Positions 26,797-38,003 of a stretch of DNA of 64,000 bases are shown here, piece by piece; position 1 is the first letter of the stretch, and each line of letters starts with the position of its first letter. Location of the stretch: the NCBI GenBank assembly GCA_030522415.1, contig CM060121.1:1067976-1131975 (forward strand), in the 5' to 3' direction. The notes beneath the pieces were generated by a model. The model was not told the DNA's origin and did no database searches. It worked only from the letters and a program-made list of their open reading frames with translations. This DNA is from Channallabes apus (lineage: Eukaryota; Chordata; Actinopteri; Siluriformes; Clariidae). A program made the position numbers and the translations under genes.

Positions 26797-27182
26797 CAGG
26801 TTGCCCTCGTTACGAATTTCTGCATATACCGTGCGGTTCTACTGTACTGTACTTCTGGTTCAGTCACAGAAGTAGCTCACGTGTATAGAACAGCAATAGA
26901 CACTGCAGTGCAGCAGATACACCAGATCAAGTCCGCTATATTGTGTGTGTACGTGTAGGTGTGCGGGAGAAATGAGTCGGCCTCACCGCTTTCAATGATT
27001 AGTCTGGGAGCACGATGATAGAAAATGTCTGTCCTATAAAGCAGAGACAACACTGTTGCGTTTTATGAGTCATTTCCTTACTGTAGGTACGATTAGGTTT
27101 TTTGGCCCCGTGACTGAATGTCGGACTTCAGAACAAATCAGACTCGTGGAAAGAAACTCGTTCGTAAGTCGGGGACTTCCTG
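26797..27182. mobile_element. MITE with Tc1/mariner-like TA duplication
   Basis: The left end CAGGTTGCCCTCGTTACGAA and the inverse of the right end (CAGGAAGTCCCCGACTTACG) are similar inverted repeats. Both are flanked by TA (26795-26796, 27183-27184). The 386-bp element has no coding frame. Internal sequence suggests no particular autonomous partner. Confidence 0.65.
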
Positions 27183-27184
27183 TA

Positions 27185-28764
27185 ATTAGGTAAAATAGCT
27201 GGCCTGGAACAGTTCTTGTAAGAACAGTTTTATTATAATCGAGTGTGTTTGTAAAACCCATCGAGCTCCATGATGATGAAACTGTCCCTCATGAAGACCT
27301 TCACAGGAGAACAAGACCAGAACTGACCTGCAGAGGAGACGTTCATTTAGAGTCACCAGCCTCAGAAATCACCAATTAACAACCAGCGCGTCAGATTAGA
27401 GCCGTTATGAAGCTTCACAGAGCAGAAGTAGCAGATAATCATCTCAATATCAACTGTTCAAAGGAGATTCTTGTGTGTTTCGGATAAACGACTTCAGTAA
27501 ATACCATAGAAATAGATATTGACTGTTAGTGTATATTCTAGTATAGTATTTTCCCCCTTTATCTATAATGTTATTTTTGTAATGTTTGTGTCTTTGGAAT
27601 GTAACCACACGTGCAGGTCAGTTGGTTTCAGTGGAAGTTGCACTTTTGTTTGTGTTTCCATGGCAGTGATTTCAGGATAAGGCTTGCCTTTCATCTCCGC
27701 ATGCAGTTCTGATGCAGCGCCAAACGTAGATCCATCACAGATGATGACAGCTTGTTGACACTCTGATATTTGTTTACACATCTAAACAATTTGCAAATGT
27801 CTTGGACTTAGTGCTTCATATTCCTGCCTGATGATGAAGGGGAAGCATGCACGGCAGTCCACATGGGTGGACGTTAAACCTGAGAATCTCCCAGGAGGAT
27901 TACTTTATTAGAAAGGAGTCGTAAAATAGTTTAACTTTATACTGTAAAAAACATGAAAATACTGGTTTTATATGGTAATAAATTGTACCTTATGATTAAA
28001 ACTCACAAAAGTATCAGTAAAATTAATTGCGTACGCAGGATGCAGCCGCTGTTTAGCTTCCCAAAGCCAATTTGCTCTGTGTTAACGTTACATGAACATT
28101 ATCAGAGGTAGATTTAATTTTTGTGCTCTGGGATTTTCAATTCAATTTGCGCTGAAGTTTACTGTCGAATTCATTTCAAACATCTATAATTAAGCAAGAT
28201 CACTAAATATCAGCGCGGCTGTGATGTCATAAACAGAAAGGCTCAGCCTGAGTACTGAATATCAGCCGTGCTCAAATTTAGTACAACAGTAATACCTTAA
28301 GTGTGATATTGTTTTTGTACAACAGTTCTACAAACACCCTTTATTATCACCAGATTATGTCTTCATTTAACTTCATATACACATCTTCTTCTGTAGCACC
28401 TGAAGGAACTAATTAACTTTGACTAGCAGAGCTGGCGACTGACAGTTAGCGAGTAACAGTTAGCGTGATTAAGATGGATGAAAGCAGTTTGAAATTCTTA
28501 GCGGTATTCTTTAGCCAAATGGTGAAGAGAATAAACCTTAGAGGTGGTGGACTGTCCTGAGAAACTTAGCAGATTTACTTTTTATTTCCATTTATTCCGC
28601 CAGGGTCAAGCCTAAATAGTGTTAAATGGAAAGCTAGTGTACTATGTAACAATCACTTGTTCCACACACCAAGTAGTGCTCTTGATCAGGGGTCAGAGAG
28701 GGCTTTGGGATTCAGCCTCGTGTTAGCATTTAGTTAGCTCTTTAGCCATAAATAACAGAATGCA
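27185..28764. other. No gene recognised
   Basis: Unique DNA between the MITE and the chromovirus. Short frames on both strands lack support. Confidence 0.5.
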
Positions 28765-28769
28765 GATGG

Positions 28770-29259
28770 TGTCACGAAACGGAACGGAACGAGGTGAATC
28801 CAAGTGCAGATGACGTGCCGCAATGTCAGGCGAGAGCATGGTCGGAATGCGGAAGTCAATGCCGGGCGATCAGTCAGCGTAGCGTCTAAGCCAAATCGTA
28901 AAGCGGGAGCCGTGGTCAAAAGAGGAAGCGTTAATTCAAAACCGGGAGATCAAAGGGCGAGGCGAGACGAGAAACCGAAAGCGAAAAACGAGAAACAAAG
29001 CGAACTTGGCAACGTGAGATCAAGGGAAAATAAACGCGAGAAGATCGGGGCATGAAAACACAAGATAATCCAGCGATTTGAGCAGCGCAGTGTGCGTGCT
29101 TAAATCACTGGAGAAATCAGCGTAGGGAATGGGAAACAGGTGAGCAAAAGGGGCGGAAACGGGGGCGTGAGAGCGCACGTGACGGCTAGACAACAACATG
29201 AGCGCGTGGGGAAGTGACAGCGTGGGAAAAAGACGGCCGACAGACCGTGACTCGTGACA
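28770..29259 (-). repeat. Chromovirus LTR (3' LTR in element sense)
   Basis: The 490-bp LTR begins TGTCACGAAACGG and ends CCGTGACTCGTGACA, so its ends are themselves inverted repeats. It lacks the ten bases AAACAAATCC present in the other LTR and otherwise differs at about two positions (near 28838 and 28880). Confidence 0.95.
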
Positions 29260-29273
29260 GTACCCCCCCCCCT
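29260..29273 (-). promoter_or_regulatory. Chromovirus polypurine tract
   Basis: On the minus strand a run of about ten guanines preceded by AA lies immediately before the 3' LTR and overlaps the end of the gag-pol TAA stop codon. It would prime plus-strand DNA synthesis. Confidence 0.75.
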
Positions 29274-32200
29274 TACGAACGCCTCTGGGCGTTAGGATGG
29301 GGAGCCTCAGGGAAGCGTTTCTGAAAGTCAGAGATTAGCTTGGGGTCTAGGATGAACTTGGCGGGGATCCAGCTTCTCTCCTCAGGGCCATAGCCTTCCC
29401 AGTCCACCAGGTACTGAATGCCTCTACCTCGGCGGCGAGCTTTCAGGAGGCGGCGGACGGTGTAGGCTTCACCGCCATCAATGATACGGGGAGGAGGCAG
29501 AGTGTGGGTGGGGGGACTTAATGGGCTTGAGGCAAGACGGCGTAGCTGGGATACGTGGAACGTGGGGTTTATTCTTCGCATGGTTGAGGGGAGTAAGAGT
29601 TTGACAGCGCATGGATTGATGATCTTGGTAATCGTGAATGGGCCTACATATCGGGGAGAGAGTTTACGAGAAATGGTCTTTAGAGGGAGGTCTCTGGTGG
29701 AGAGCATGACTCTCTGCCCTATCCTGTACTTGGGGGCCTGAGAGCGTCTGCGGTCTGCTTGCTCCTTATAAGTTCTGCCTTGTCGTAGCAGCGTCCTTCT
29801 GGCCTGAGTCCAGGTCCTCCTGCAGCGGCGAATGAAGGCTTGGGCAGAGGGGACGCTGACCTCCTCTTCCTGAGAGGGGAACAAGGGTGGTTGGTAACCC
29901 AGGCAGCACTGGAAGGGGGACAGCCCAGTAGACGAAGAGACTAGAGAGTTGTGGGCGTATTCGACCCAGGGCAGGAATCTGCTCCACGAGGTGACATCCC
30001 GGTAGGTCATGCATCTCAGGGCGACCTCGAGAGCCTGGTTCTTCCTCTCCGTCTGCCCATTGGATTGAGGATGGAAACCTGATGACAGGCTTGGGGTGGC
30101 TCCGATGAGCTTACCAAATGCCTTCCAGAATTGAGAGGTGAACTGCGGGCCACGATCGGAGACGATATCTTTGGGCAGGCCGTGGAGCTTAAAAACGTGG
30201 AGGATCATGAGTTCTGCAGTCTCCTTGGCGGACGGGAGTTTTGGGATGGGAATAAAGTGGGCTGCCTTGGAGAACCGATCCACTACGGTCATGATACAGG
30301 TGTGGCCATCAGAGGTGGGTAATCCTGTCACAAAATCAAGTGCGATATTGGACCATGGACGGTGCGGGATTGGTAAAGGTCTGAGGAGGCCTGCTGGGGC
30401 GGTGTTGAGGTGTTTATATCGCTGACAAATGTCACAAGCTGCCACAAAGCCAGGGACGTCCTCCTTTATGGTTGGCCACCAAAAACGCTGCTGGGCGTGG
30501 GACAGGGTTCGGGCAGAGCCCGGATGGCAAGAGAGTTTGGAGCAATGTGCCCATTCCAGGACCTGGGAGCGTAGAGTGAGTGGGACGAATAGCCGATTGG
30601 GGGGTCCATTACTGGGGCCTGGTTCACGGGACAAGGCCTGCTTCACCCGAGTCTCTATATCTAGCTCAGCCACTGTGAGTAGGCAATGCGAAGGGAGGAT
30701 GGTGTTGCTGATGGTGGAGTCTTGGGTGGGGGTGAACTGCCTGGAGAGAGCATCTGGTTTGGCGTTCTTGGATCCTGGACGGTAGGAGAGGATGAAGTTG
30801 AACCTGGTGAAAAAGAGTGACCAACGGGCCTGGCGGGAGTTCAGCCGCTTGGCGCCTCGAAGGTACTCAAGGTTTTTGTGGTCAGTCCAGACCAGGAATG
30901 GGATCTCCGTTCCTTCAAGCCAGTGTCTCCACTCCTCCACGGCTAGTTTTATGGCCAGGAGCTCGCGATCTCCGATGCCATAATTTCCTTCGGTGGGGGT
31001 TAATCGGTGTGAGAAGAAAGAGCAGGGGTGCAGCTTGTTGTCATGGGCGGATCTCTGGGAGAGAATGCCTCCTACTCCCGTGCTGGAGGCGTCGACCTCC
31101 ACAATGAACTGCCGTGACGGGTCCGGGATGGTGAGGATAGGAGCGGATGTGAATAGCTTCTTAAGTTTGGTGAAGGCTCCCTCAGATTCCTGGTTCCAAC
31201 GAAAACGGACCTTGGGAGAGGTTAGGGCTGTTAGGGGGGCAGCGATAGAACTGTAGCCGCGGATGAAACGGCGATAGAAATTTGAGAATCCCAGGTATCT
31301 CTGGAGTTCCTGTCGTGAGGTGGGTGTGGGCCAGTTCGTGACGGCTTGAAGCTTGGCGGGTTCCATCTGGATTCCTGAAGGTCCGATGCCAAATCCAAGG
31401 AATGTGGTGGAAGTGGTGTGGAATTCGCACTTCTCTGGTTTTGCAAATAATTTGTTCTCTAGGAGCCTTTGTAGCACCTGTTGGACATGCTGTTGATGCT
31501 CCTCCAGGTCCCGGGAAAAGATCAGGATGTCATCCAGGTAGACAAACACAGATATGTTGAGAAAGTCTCTGAGTATATCGTTAATGAAGGCCTGGAAGAC
31601 TGCGGGGGCATTAGTGAGGCCGAACGGAACCACAAGGTATTCGTAATGCCCTGTAGGGGTATTGAAGGCCGTTTTCCACTCGTCACCTTCTCGGATGCGG
31701 ACAAGGTGGTAAGCATTGCGTAAGTCGAGCTTGGTGAAAATCTTGGTTCCTTGGAGAAGCTCAAAGGCGGTGGCCATTAGTGGGAGGGGGTACCGGTTCT
31801 TCACAGTGATCTCATTCAAACCCCTGTAATCTATGCAGGGACGAAGGGAACCATCTTTCTTGCCCACGAAGAAGAACCCGGCCCCCGCTGGAGAGGAAGA
31901 AGGACGAATGATCCCCGCCGCGAGGGATTCGGTGATGTAATGGTCCATGGCTTGGCGTTCCTTGGGTAACAATGAGTATAGACGGCCCTTGGGGGGAGAG
32001 GTGCCTGGGAGCAGATCAATAGCGCAGTCGTATGGCCGATGGGGGGGAAGAGAAATGGCGCGCGATTTGCTGAACACAGCCTTGAGGTCGTGATACTCAG
32101 GTGGAACATGGGTGAGTTCCAGTGATTCATCCGCCTGGGCGGGGTCGGGGCATGACGTGAGGGCAGCGCGTAGGCAGGTCGTGGAACATGATGGGCTCCA

Positions 32201-33466
32201 TGCTGAGATCGAGTTTCCGGCCCAGTCAATCTGTGGGTTATGTCGGATCAACCAAGGGAGGGCCAAAACGACCATGGCATGAGATCCCTCCATGATAGAT
32301 AGCGAGGTCTGCTCAGAATGGTTACCTGAGACCCTTAGACCGAGAAGAGGGGTCCTGTGGGTGATAGAAGGAAGTGGACTCCCATCGAGGACCTGAACCT
32401 TGAGGTGAGTCTCTAAAGGCAGAGCAGGGATTCCCAGGGCCTTGGCTGAGGCGGCATTGATTAGGTTACGGTCTGAACCGGAGTCGATCAGTGCCTGCAC
32501 CAGGTGGGTTCGTTGTTCATGGATGAGGAAGATGGGAAGCAGTCGGCGTTGGTCTGGAGGTTTCTTTGGAGAAGTGCCCTCCAGTGCTCCCAGCTGAACC
32601 TGAGGACTCCTCCTCCTTACTGCACAGTTCTTAAGTAGATGGTTCAATTTTCCACAGTAGAAGCAGGCTCCCTCCACTCGACGACGTCGTCGCTCCTCTG
32701 GTGAAATGCGGGTTCTGCCCAGTTGTATGGGTTCATCCTGAGGGTGGGGTCGCTGGAAGGCTCTAGGTGGTGCAATCCTGGCCACTTTCCGAAGGCGGAG
32801 AGGTGAATCCACTCGGCCGGCCAGATCCATGAGATCTTGGAGTGATGACGGTAGTTCACGAGAGATTAGCTCATCCTGAAGTGCTTCTGTCAGTCCTTCA
32901 AAGAACACATCACTCAAAGCACGATTATTCCACCCGCTGGAGAGAGCTAGGGTCTGGAATTCTATGGCGTAATCATAGGCCGAACGCGAGCCTTGTTGGA
33001 GCTTTAACAGTTTGTGACCAGCATCCCTTCCGTGACATGAGCGATCAAACACCCTCTTCATCTCCTCAGCGAAGTCCTCGTAGTTGGAGCAGCAGGGGTC
33101 GCGAGAGTCCCAAAGAGAAGTGCTCCATTCTTGAGCTCGTCCTGAGAGCAGCGTTATCACATATGCCACCTTGGAGCGTTCGGTGGAGAATGTGGAGGGT
33201 TGGAGCTCGAATATCAGCGTACACTGAGAGAGAAATGAGCGACATGTACCAGGGTCACCCTCATAGGTCGGGGGGGCAGGGAGGCGTGGTTCGCGTTGCA
33301 TGATGGAGTCCTCATGTCGCGTTGGAGAGAGCTGGAGTCCTTGGAGCTGGGTTGTGACGTCAGCAAGGGTTTGCTTGGTGTTGAGCAGCCCCTGGTGGTG
33401 AGCTCCAAGAAGAGCACCCTGATGCTCCAGTGCTGCTTTCATGCAGTCGACATCTACTGGATTCAT
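29273..33466 (-). CDS. Chromovirus gag-pol polyprotein, intact
   Basis: A single 1,397-codon frame runs from ATG at 33466 to TAA. Domains in order: gag core (about 60-230); CCHC knuckle [14 protein letters not shown] (268-281); aspartic protease LIDSGSD (active D328); reverse transcriptase with [16 protein letters not shown] and VYLDDILIF (D645, D646); RNase H starting [12 protein letters not shown] (D792), with TDHKNLEYL; integrase zinc-binding region (H981, C1011, C1014); integrase core D1044 (ALDFVTGLP), D1104 (VSDRGPQF) and E1140 (NGQTER); GPF motif RYVGPFTI; chromodomain at about 1334-1388 ([17 protein letters not shown]). All catalytic residues I looked for are present. The family's proteins package RNA, copy it and integrate the DNA; the chromodomain is thought to steer integration toward particular chromatin. 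No frameshift signal is needed because gag and pol share one frame. Confidence 0.96.
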   Translation of the reverse strand: MNPVDVDCMKAALEHQGALLGAHHQGLLNTKQTLADVTTQLQGLQLSPTRHEDSIMQREPRLPAPPTYEGDPGTCRSFLSQCTLIFELQPSTFSTERSKVAYVITLLSGRAQEWSTSLWDSRDPCCSNYEDFAEEMKRVFDRSCHGRDAGHKLLKLQQGSRSAYDYAIEFQTLALSSGWNNRALSDVFFEGLTEALQDELISRELPSSLQDLMDLAGRVDSPLRLRKVARIAPPRAFQRPHPQDEPIQLGRTRISPEERRRRRVEGACFYCGKLNHLLKNCAVRRRSPQVQLGALEGTSPKKPPDQRRLLPIFLIHEQRTHLVQALIDSGSDRNLINAASAKALGIPALPLETHLKVQVLDGSPLPSITHRTPLLGLRVSGNHSEQTSLSIMEGSHAMVVLALPWLIRHNPQIDWAGNSISAWSPSCSTTCLRAALTSCPDPAQADESLELTHVPPEYHDLKAVFSKSRAISLPPHRPYDCAIDLLPGTSPPKGRLYSLLPKERQAMDHYITESLAAGIIRPSSSPAGAGFFFVGKKDGSLRPCIDYRGLNEITVKNRYPLPLMATAFELLQGTKIFTKLDLRNAYHLVRIREGDEWKTAFNTPTGHYEYLVVPFGLTNAPAVFQAFINDILRDFLNISVFVYLDDILIFSRDLEEHQQHVQQVLQRLLENKLFAKPEKCEFHTTSTTFLGFGIGPSGIQMEPAKLQAVTNWPTPTSRQELQRYLGFSNFYRRFIRGYSSIAAPLTALTSPKVRFRWNQESEGAFTKLKKLFTSAPILTIPDPSRQFIVEVDASSTGVGGILSQRSAHDNKLHPCSFFSHRLTPTEGNYGIGDRELLAIKLAVEEWRHWLEGTEIPFLVWTDHKNLEYLRGAKRLNSRQARWSLFFTRFNFILSYRPGSKNAKPDALSRQFTPTQDSTISNTILPSHCLLTVAELDIETRVKQALSREPGPSNGPPNRLFVPLTLRSQVLEWAHCSKLSCHPGSARTLSHAQQRFWWPTIKEDVPGFVAACDICQRYKHLNTAPAGLLRPLPIPHRPWSNIALDFVTGLPTSDGHTCIMTVVDRFSKAAHFIPIPKLPSAKETAELMILHVFKLHGLPKDIVSDRGPQFTSQFWKAFGKLIGATPSLSSGFHPQSNGQTERKNQALEVALRCMTYRDVTSWSRFLPWVEYAHNSLVSSSTGLSPFQCCLGYQPPLFPSQEEEVSVPSAQAFIRRCRRTWTQARRTLLRQGRTYKEQADRRRSQAPKYRIGQRVMLSTRDLPLKTISRKLSPRYVGPFTITKIINPCAVKLLLPSTMRRINPTFHVSQLRRLASSPLSPPTHTLPPPRIIDGGEAYTVRRLLKARRRGRGIQYLVDWEGYGPEERSWIPAKFILDPKLISDFQKRFPEAPHPNAQRRS

Positions 33467-33485
33467 ATCGATGGCTGGATTATTC
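33467..33485 (-). promoter_or_regulatory. Chromovirus primer-binding region, candidate self-priming site
   Basis: Only 19 bases separate the LTR from the gag-pol ATG. The minus-strand bases ATAATCCAGC (33483-33474) are exactly complementary to GCTGGATTAT in the 5' LTR (33800-33791), right where the transcript should start. No obvious TGG-type tRNA primer site is present. This is the arrangement expected for self-primed Tf1/sushi elements. Confidence 0.55.
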
Positions 33486-33985
33486 TGTCACGAAACGGAA
33501 CGGAACGAGGTGAATCCAAGTGCAGATGACGTGCCGCAATGTCAGGCGAGAGCGTGGTCGGAATGCGGAAGTCAATGCCGGGCGATCAGTCAGCGCAGCG
33601 TCTAAGCCAAATCGTAAAGCGGGAGCCGTGGTCAAAAGAGGAAGCGTTAATTCAAAACCGGGAGATCAAAGGGCGAGGCAAACAAATCCGAGACGAGAAA
33701 CCGAAAGCGAAAAACGAGAAACAAAGCGAACTTGGCAACGTGAGATCAAGGGAAAATAAACGCGAGAAGATCGGGGCATGAAAACACAAGATAATCCAGC
33801 GATTTGAGCAGCGCAGTGTGCGTGCTTAAATCACTGGAGAAATCAGCGTAGGGAATGGGAAACAGGTGAGCAAAAGGGGCGGAAACGGGGGCGTGAGAGC
33901 GCACGTGACGGCTAGACAACAACATGAGCGCGTGGGGAAGTGACAGCGTGGGAAAAAGACGGCCGACAGACCGTGACTCGTGACA
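33486..33985 (-). repeat. Chromovirus LTR (5' LTR in element sense)
   Basis: This 500-bp LTR is adjacent to the ATG of gag-pol. On the minus strand a TATA-like GATTTAAGC (33824-33832) sits about 25-30 bases before 33800, which predicts a transcript start near 33800. No minus-strand AATAAA is obvious. Confidence 0.95.
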
Positions 33986-34305
33986 GATGGTTCAGGGACG
34001 ATCCAGAACAACTTAGAAGTGATTACTAAGGAGACAGCGCATTGTTTAACGTGACAACATTATCACCTGGGACACTGAGTCATACACTGTTAAACATCAC
34101 AGACCCTTGAAAAAAATATGGTGCTGTACAGTACAGAGGTCAAACGTAAAAAAAAAAAAAAATTAAATATCTTTATTCCAAAATCTAGATTGTTTGTAGT
34201 ATCTCTAATACTAAAGAGGCTCTGCTAGGACACACTCATCACCACCATTACGTCATTACGATCCAGCAGATCCCTCATACGCATTGCATTACATCTCTAG
34301 ATATA

Positions 34306-34985
34306 CACTGCCGTGAGGTTTATTTATTATTAAAAAAATGTTTGGCATATTTGTCGCAATTTAATGATTCAAGTCATCAAACAAATGCTAATATTGTGCA
34401 AATGTAAAGTGAGTAAATACAAAAGGCAGTTTTTAAATGACAATTAGATTTATTAAGGGAAAAAAGCTATCCAAACCTGCCTGGCTGAATTTGAAAAAGT
34501 AAATGCTCCCTTGCTAAACTGATTTTTGGAAAGCTAGAGTTAAATATCACTTGCCACACACAGGCCTGATTACTTCCAGACCTGTTGAATCAAGAAATCA
34601 CTTTCTGAATGATCTCAAAAAGCAACATGATCGAAATAAATTCGAGAATAGGTGAGAAACAAAGTAAGTGATATGTATCAGGTTGGAAAGGCTTACAGAG
34701 TCATTTCTAAGGTTTTGGGACTCCAGTGAACCACAGTGAGAGGTTATGCACTTGGGTTATGCAGCAGGACAATGATGGAATGGTTTAAAAAATAATTATA
34801 ATGGCCTGATTAAACCCTCAAAAATATCTGAATTAAAATTCTTCTGAGAAGAAGAGTGGGACAAAATTCTTCATTTCCAAAGATGGGGCCAAAATTTTTC
34901 CACAGCGATGGGGCAATTACTTTTTCACACAAGGCCGGGTTGGACAGCTTTTTTCCCTTAATAAATGAAAACTTGTTCATGGGGT
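34306..34985 (+). mobile_element. Decayed, internally deleted Tc1 relic
   Basis: The order of matches follows the intact Tc1 on the plus strand: a CACTGCCGTGAG-like end, TGATTACTTCCAGACCTGTT, GGTTTTGGGACTCCAGTGAA, CAGCAGGACAATGATGG, then ATTACTTTTTCACACAAGGCC. About 60 percent of the transposase gene is missing and the rest has no open frame. Confidence 0.7.
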
Positions 34986-35317
34986 TTTACGTAAAATCAC
35001 TGGGTTCACAATTTAAAGCTTAAACGGTGATTTATTGTACGACACAACCGAGTAAAAACACTCCGGTCTGACTTCTGGTCATATCGTGTGCAATAACACG
35101 CGAGTTACTCATCCAAAAAATAAGAAGTGTTTAGTTTGAAATGATGTCAGATGTTATGACATTATACTTTCACGTAAGCGCTTACCTTTTCTTTCCTTCT
35201 GACTAGGAAGTGAAGTTCTGCGATTCACAGAACCAGTGTGTTCTCAGCTCTTAATGGAACACACTGAAATTCGAGAGTACGCAGGAACACAATGATAGTA
35301 ATCTGAGTGAGTCACTG

Positions 35318-35319
35318 AT

Positions 35320-35364
<45 letters not shown>

Positions 35365-35462
35365 CTCCTTTTGTCATTTACAGCAAGGCAAGTTTCACTC
35401 TTTCTCAGGTGTCTTTCACACTCACTGTAGCGTTTCTGTTTTTCTGCTCCGATCCTCAAAAG

Positions 35463-35509
<47 letters not shown>

Positions 35510-35612
35510 CTGTCGAAGAGTCGTTGGTTAACCTGGTGGTTTGACACAGACAGACCAACCAAGGCGTCCCTGTCACACACAGTTTTACCGAGGTGTGTAC
35601 AGACATCTATAC

Positions 35613-35661
<49 letters not shown>

Positions 35662-35802
35662 TGTGGTGTGTGTGTGTGTGTGTGTGAGTGGTGTGTGTGG
35701 TGGGGCTCTCCCTCAGTGCGTAGGCAGTGTGGGAGGATGTGTCGAGAGGAAACCGATCAGTGCTGCACTCCCCAGGGCTATGAGACACTTCTTACTGTAA
35801 GT

Positions 35803-35847
<45 letters not shown>

Positions 35848-35914
35848 GTCTTTTTTTCTTCACTTACTGTCACCCACACACACACACACGTACACACACA
35901 CACACACACACTCA

Positions 35915-35958
<44 letters not shown>

Positions 35959-36003
35959 CACACACACTCACGTACACACACACACACACACGCACACACA
36001 CAC
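35318..36003. repeat. Dense cluster of microsatellites
   Basis: In order: (CA)n at 35318-35361, (GA)n at 35466-35507, (TG)n at 35617-35692, (CT)n at 35805-35841 and (CA)n with GTA interruptions at 35873-36002. Overlapping open frames of up to 160 codons across this block are artefacts of two-base repeats. Confidence 0.97.
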
Positions 36004-36183
36004 TAATCAGCCCATAGTTTTATCATCTTGAGAAAGCTACAGATTTCGTGTAAAAAGGACCAAATCATGTTGTCATCTTGACTCAGGTCTTTTTAAATCA
36101 GTAATACATGTGTGTGTGTGTTCTAGTAAAACACTGACTACTGCAGGTACCAGCCTGAAATTTATTATTTCGCCACAACAGCA

Positions 36184-37436
36184 CATCAAACACCAAACCA
36201 TCATCCAACACCAAACCATCATCCAACACCAAACCATCATCCAACACCAAACCATCATCCAACACCAAACCATAATCCAACACCAAAACATCATCCAACA
36301 CCAAACCATCATCCAACACCAAACCATCATCCAACACCAAACCGTCATCAAACACCAAACCGTCATCCAACACCAAACCGTCATCAAACACCAAACCATC
36401 ACCCAACACCAAACCATCATCCAACACCAAACCATCATCCAAGACCAAACCGTCATCAAACACCAAACCATCATCCAACACCAAACCATCATCCAACACC
36501 AAACCATCATCCAACACCAAACCATAATCCAACACCAAACCATCATCAAACACCAAACCATCATCCAACACCAAACCATCATCAAACACCAAACCATCAT
36601 CCAACACCAAACCGTCATCCAACACCAAACCGTCATCAAACACCAAACCGTCATCCAACACCAAACCATCATCCAACACCAAACCATCATCCAACACCAA
36701 ACCGTCATCCAAGACCAAACCGTCATCAAACACCAAACCGTCATCCAACACCAAACCGTCATCCAACACCAAACCGTCATCCAACACCAAACCGTCATCC
36801 AACACCAAACCGTCATCCAACACCAAACCGTCATCCAACACCAAACCGTCATCCAACACCAAACCGTCATCAAACACCAAACCGTCATCCAACACCAAAC
36901 CGTCATCCAACACCAAACCGTCATCAAACACCAAACCCTCATCCAACACCAAACCGTCATCCAACACCAAACCGTCATCAAACACCAAACAGTCATCCAA
37001 CACCAAACCGTCATCAAACACCAAACCGTCATCCAACACCAAACCGTCATCCAACACCAAACCGTCATCCAACACCAAACCGTCATCAAACACCAAACCG
37101 TCATCCAACACCAAACCATCATCCAACACCAAACCATCATCAAACACCAAACCATCATCCAACACCAAACCGTCATCAAACACCAAACCGTCATCAAACA
37201 CCAAACCATCATCCAACACCAAACCGTCATCAAACACCAAACAGTCATCCAACACCAAACCGTCATCCAACACCAAACCGTCATCCAACACCAAACCGTC
37301 ATCCAACACCAAACCGTCATCCAACACCAAACCATCATCAAACACCAAACCATCATCCAACACCAAACCATCATCCAACACCAAACCATCATCAAACACC
37401 AAACCATCATCAAACACCAAACCATCATCCAACACC
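36184..37436. repeat. 18-bp minisatellite, about 70 copies
   Basis: The consensus unit is CGTCATCCAACACCAAAC. Two positions are two-state: CGTCAT or CATCAT, and CATCCAAC or CATCAAAC. Rare extra variants include ATAATCC, CCCTCAT and AAGACC. Because 18 is a multiple of three and the unit has a stop in only one frame, open frames of 445-546 codons appear on both strands. They encode six-residue repeats such as IQHQTV, LDDGLV and MTVWCW, and I do not regard them as genes. Confidence 0.97.
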
Positions 37437-37459
37437 GAGTTCTTTTGAACAGTTTTTGA

Positions 37460-37705
37460 AACAGGTTTGTTCTCCCTGTGCTTGGTGGGTTTCCTTCAGA
37501 TTCTCCAGTTTCCTCCCATAGTTCAAAGACATGCAGATTAGGATAACTGACGTTCATAAATTGCCCGTAGTGTGTAAGTGGTTGTGTATGTGTGTGTGTG
37601 TGTGTGTCCAGGGTGTACCCCACCTCGTTCCCTAAGTCTCCTGGGATAGACTCCAGGCCCCCGCGACCCTGTATACAGGACGAAGCGGTATAAGTGGGAG
37701 CTTGA
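37460..37705 (+). repeat. SINE family A, 5'-truncated copy
   Basis: Plus-strand matches include GTGCTTGGTGGGTTTCC, AAATTGCCCGTAGTGTGT, CAGGGTGTACCCC and CTCCTGGGATAGACTCC. The tRNA-like head is missing; the unit starts next to the minisatellite. Confidence 0.85.
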
Positions 37706-37792
37706 AACCCCAAAGCATTGTAATCCCCTCTGAGCTGCAGCTTGACTCTGACTGTGACAAAACACTCACACTGGCGACTCCTTCCTGAATCC

Positions 37793-38003
37793 TGGGGCAG
37801 GGGTAGTTCAGTGGTTAAGGTATTGCACTGCTGATGGGAAGGTCATAGGTTCAATCTACCAAAAAATCCCTGAGTTGCTACTTTTGAGCCCTTAGGAAAG
37901 GCCCTCAACCCTCATCTGTTTGTGTGTGTAATGAGATGATAAAAGAAATAGAAAGGCCAGCAGCTTTGCGAAAGAGCGTCTGCCAAATGCGGCGTTTGTA
38001 AAA
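37793..38003 (+). repeat. SINE family B copy
   Basis: The head GGGGTAGTTCAGTGGTTAAG, the box-B-like AGGTTCAATC, the body TTGAGCCCTTAGGAAAGGCC and the tail GAGCGTCTGCCAAATG follow the same order as at 11347-11537, with more substitutions. Confidence 0.8.

Larger units (their letters stand above)
28770..33985 (-). mobile_element. Complete chromodomain Ty3/gypsy retrotransposon (chromovirus)
   Basis: Two LTRs enclose one long gag-pol frame on the minus strand. The 5-base target duplication GATGG flanks the element (28765-28769 and 33986-33990). The two LTRs differ at only two substitutions I could see, plus one 10-base indel, and the coding frame is uninterrupted, so the insertion looks recent. 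A priming-site candidate and a polypurine tract lie at the expected places. The single fused gag-pol frame and C-terminal chromodomain fit the chromovirus lineage known from fish and fungi. Confidence 0.96.

Noticed and set aside
28804..29055. 83-codon frame in the LTR, repeated at 33520-33781
   Set aside because: It is part of the duplicated LTR sequence and is antisense to the element; the 10-base indel shifts its frame between copies.
36184..37436. Regular short repeats as a possible CRISPR array
   Set aside because: Units are contiguous with no unique spacers and the genome is vertebrate. It is a minisatellite.
36073..37713. Open frames of 445-546 codons with six-residue repeats on both strands
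   Set aside because: They arise because the 18-bp minisatellite unit is divisible by three and rarely contains stops. No promoter, splice or family evidence supports a protein.
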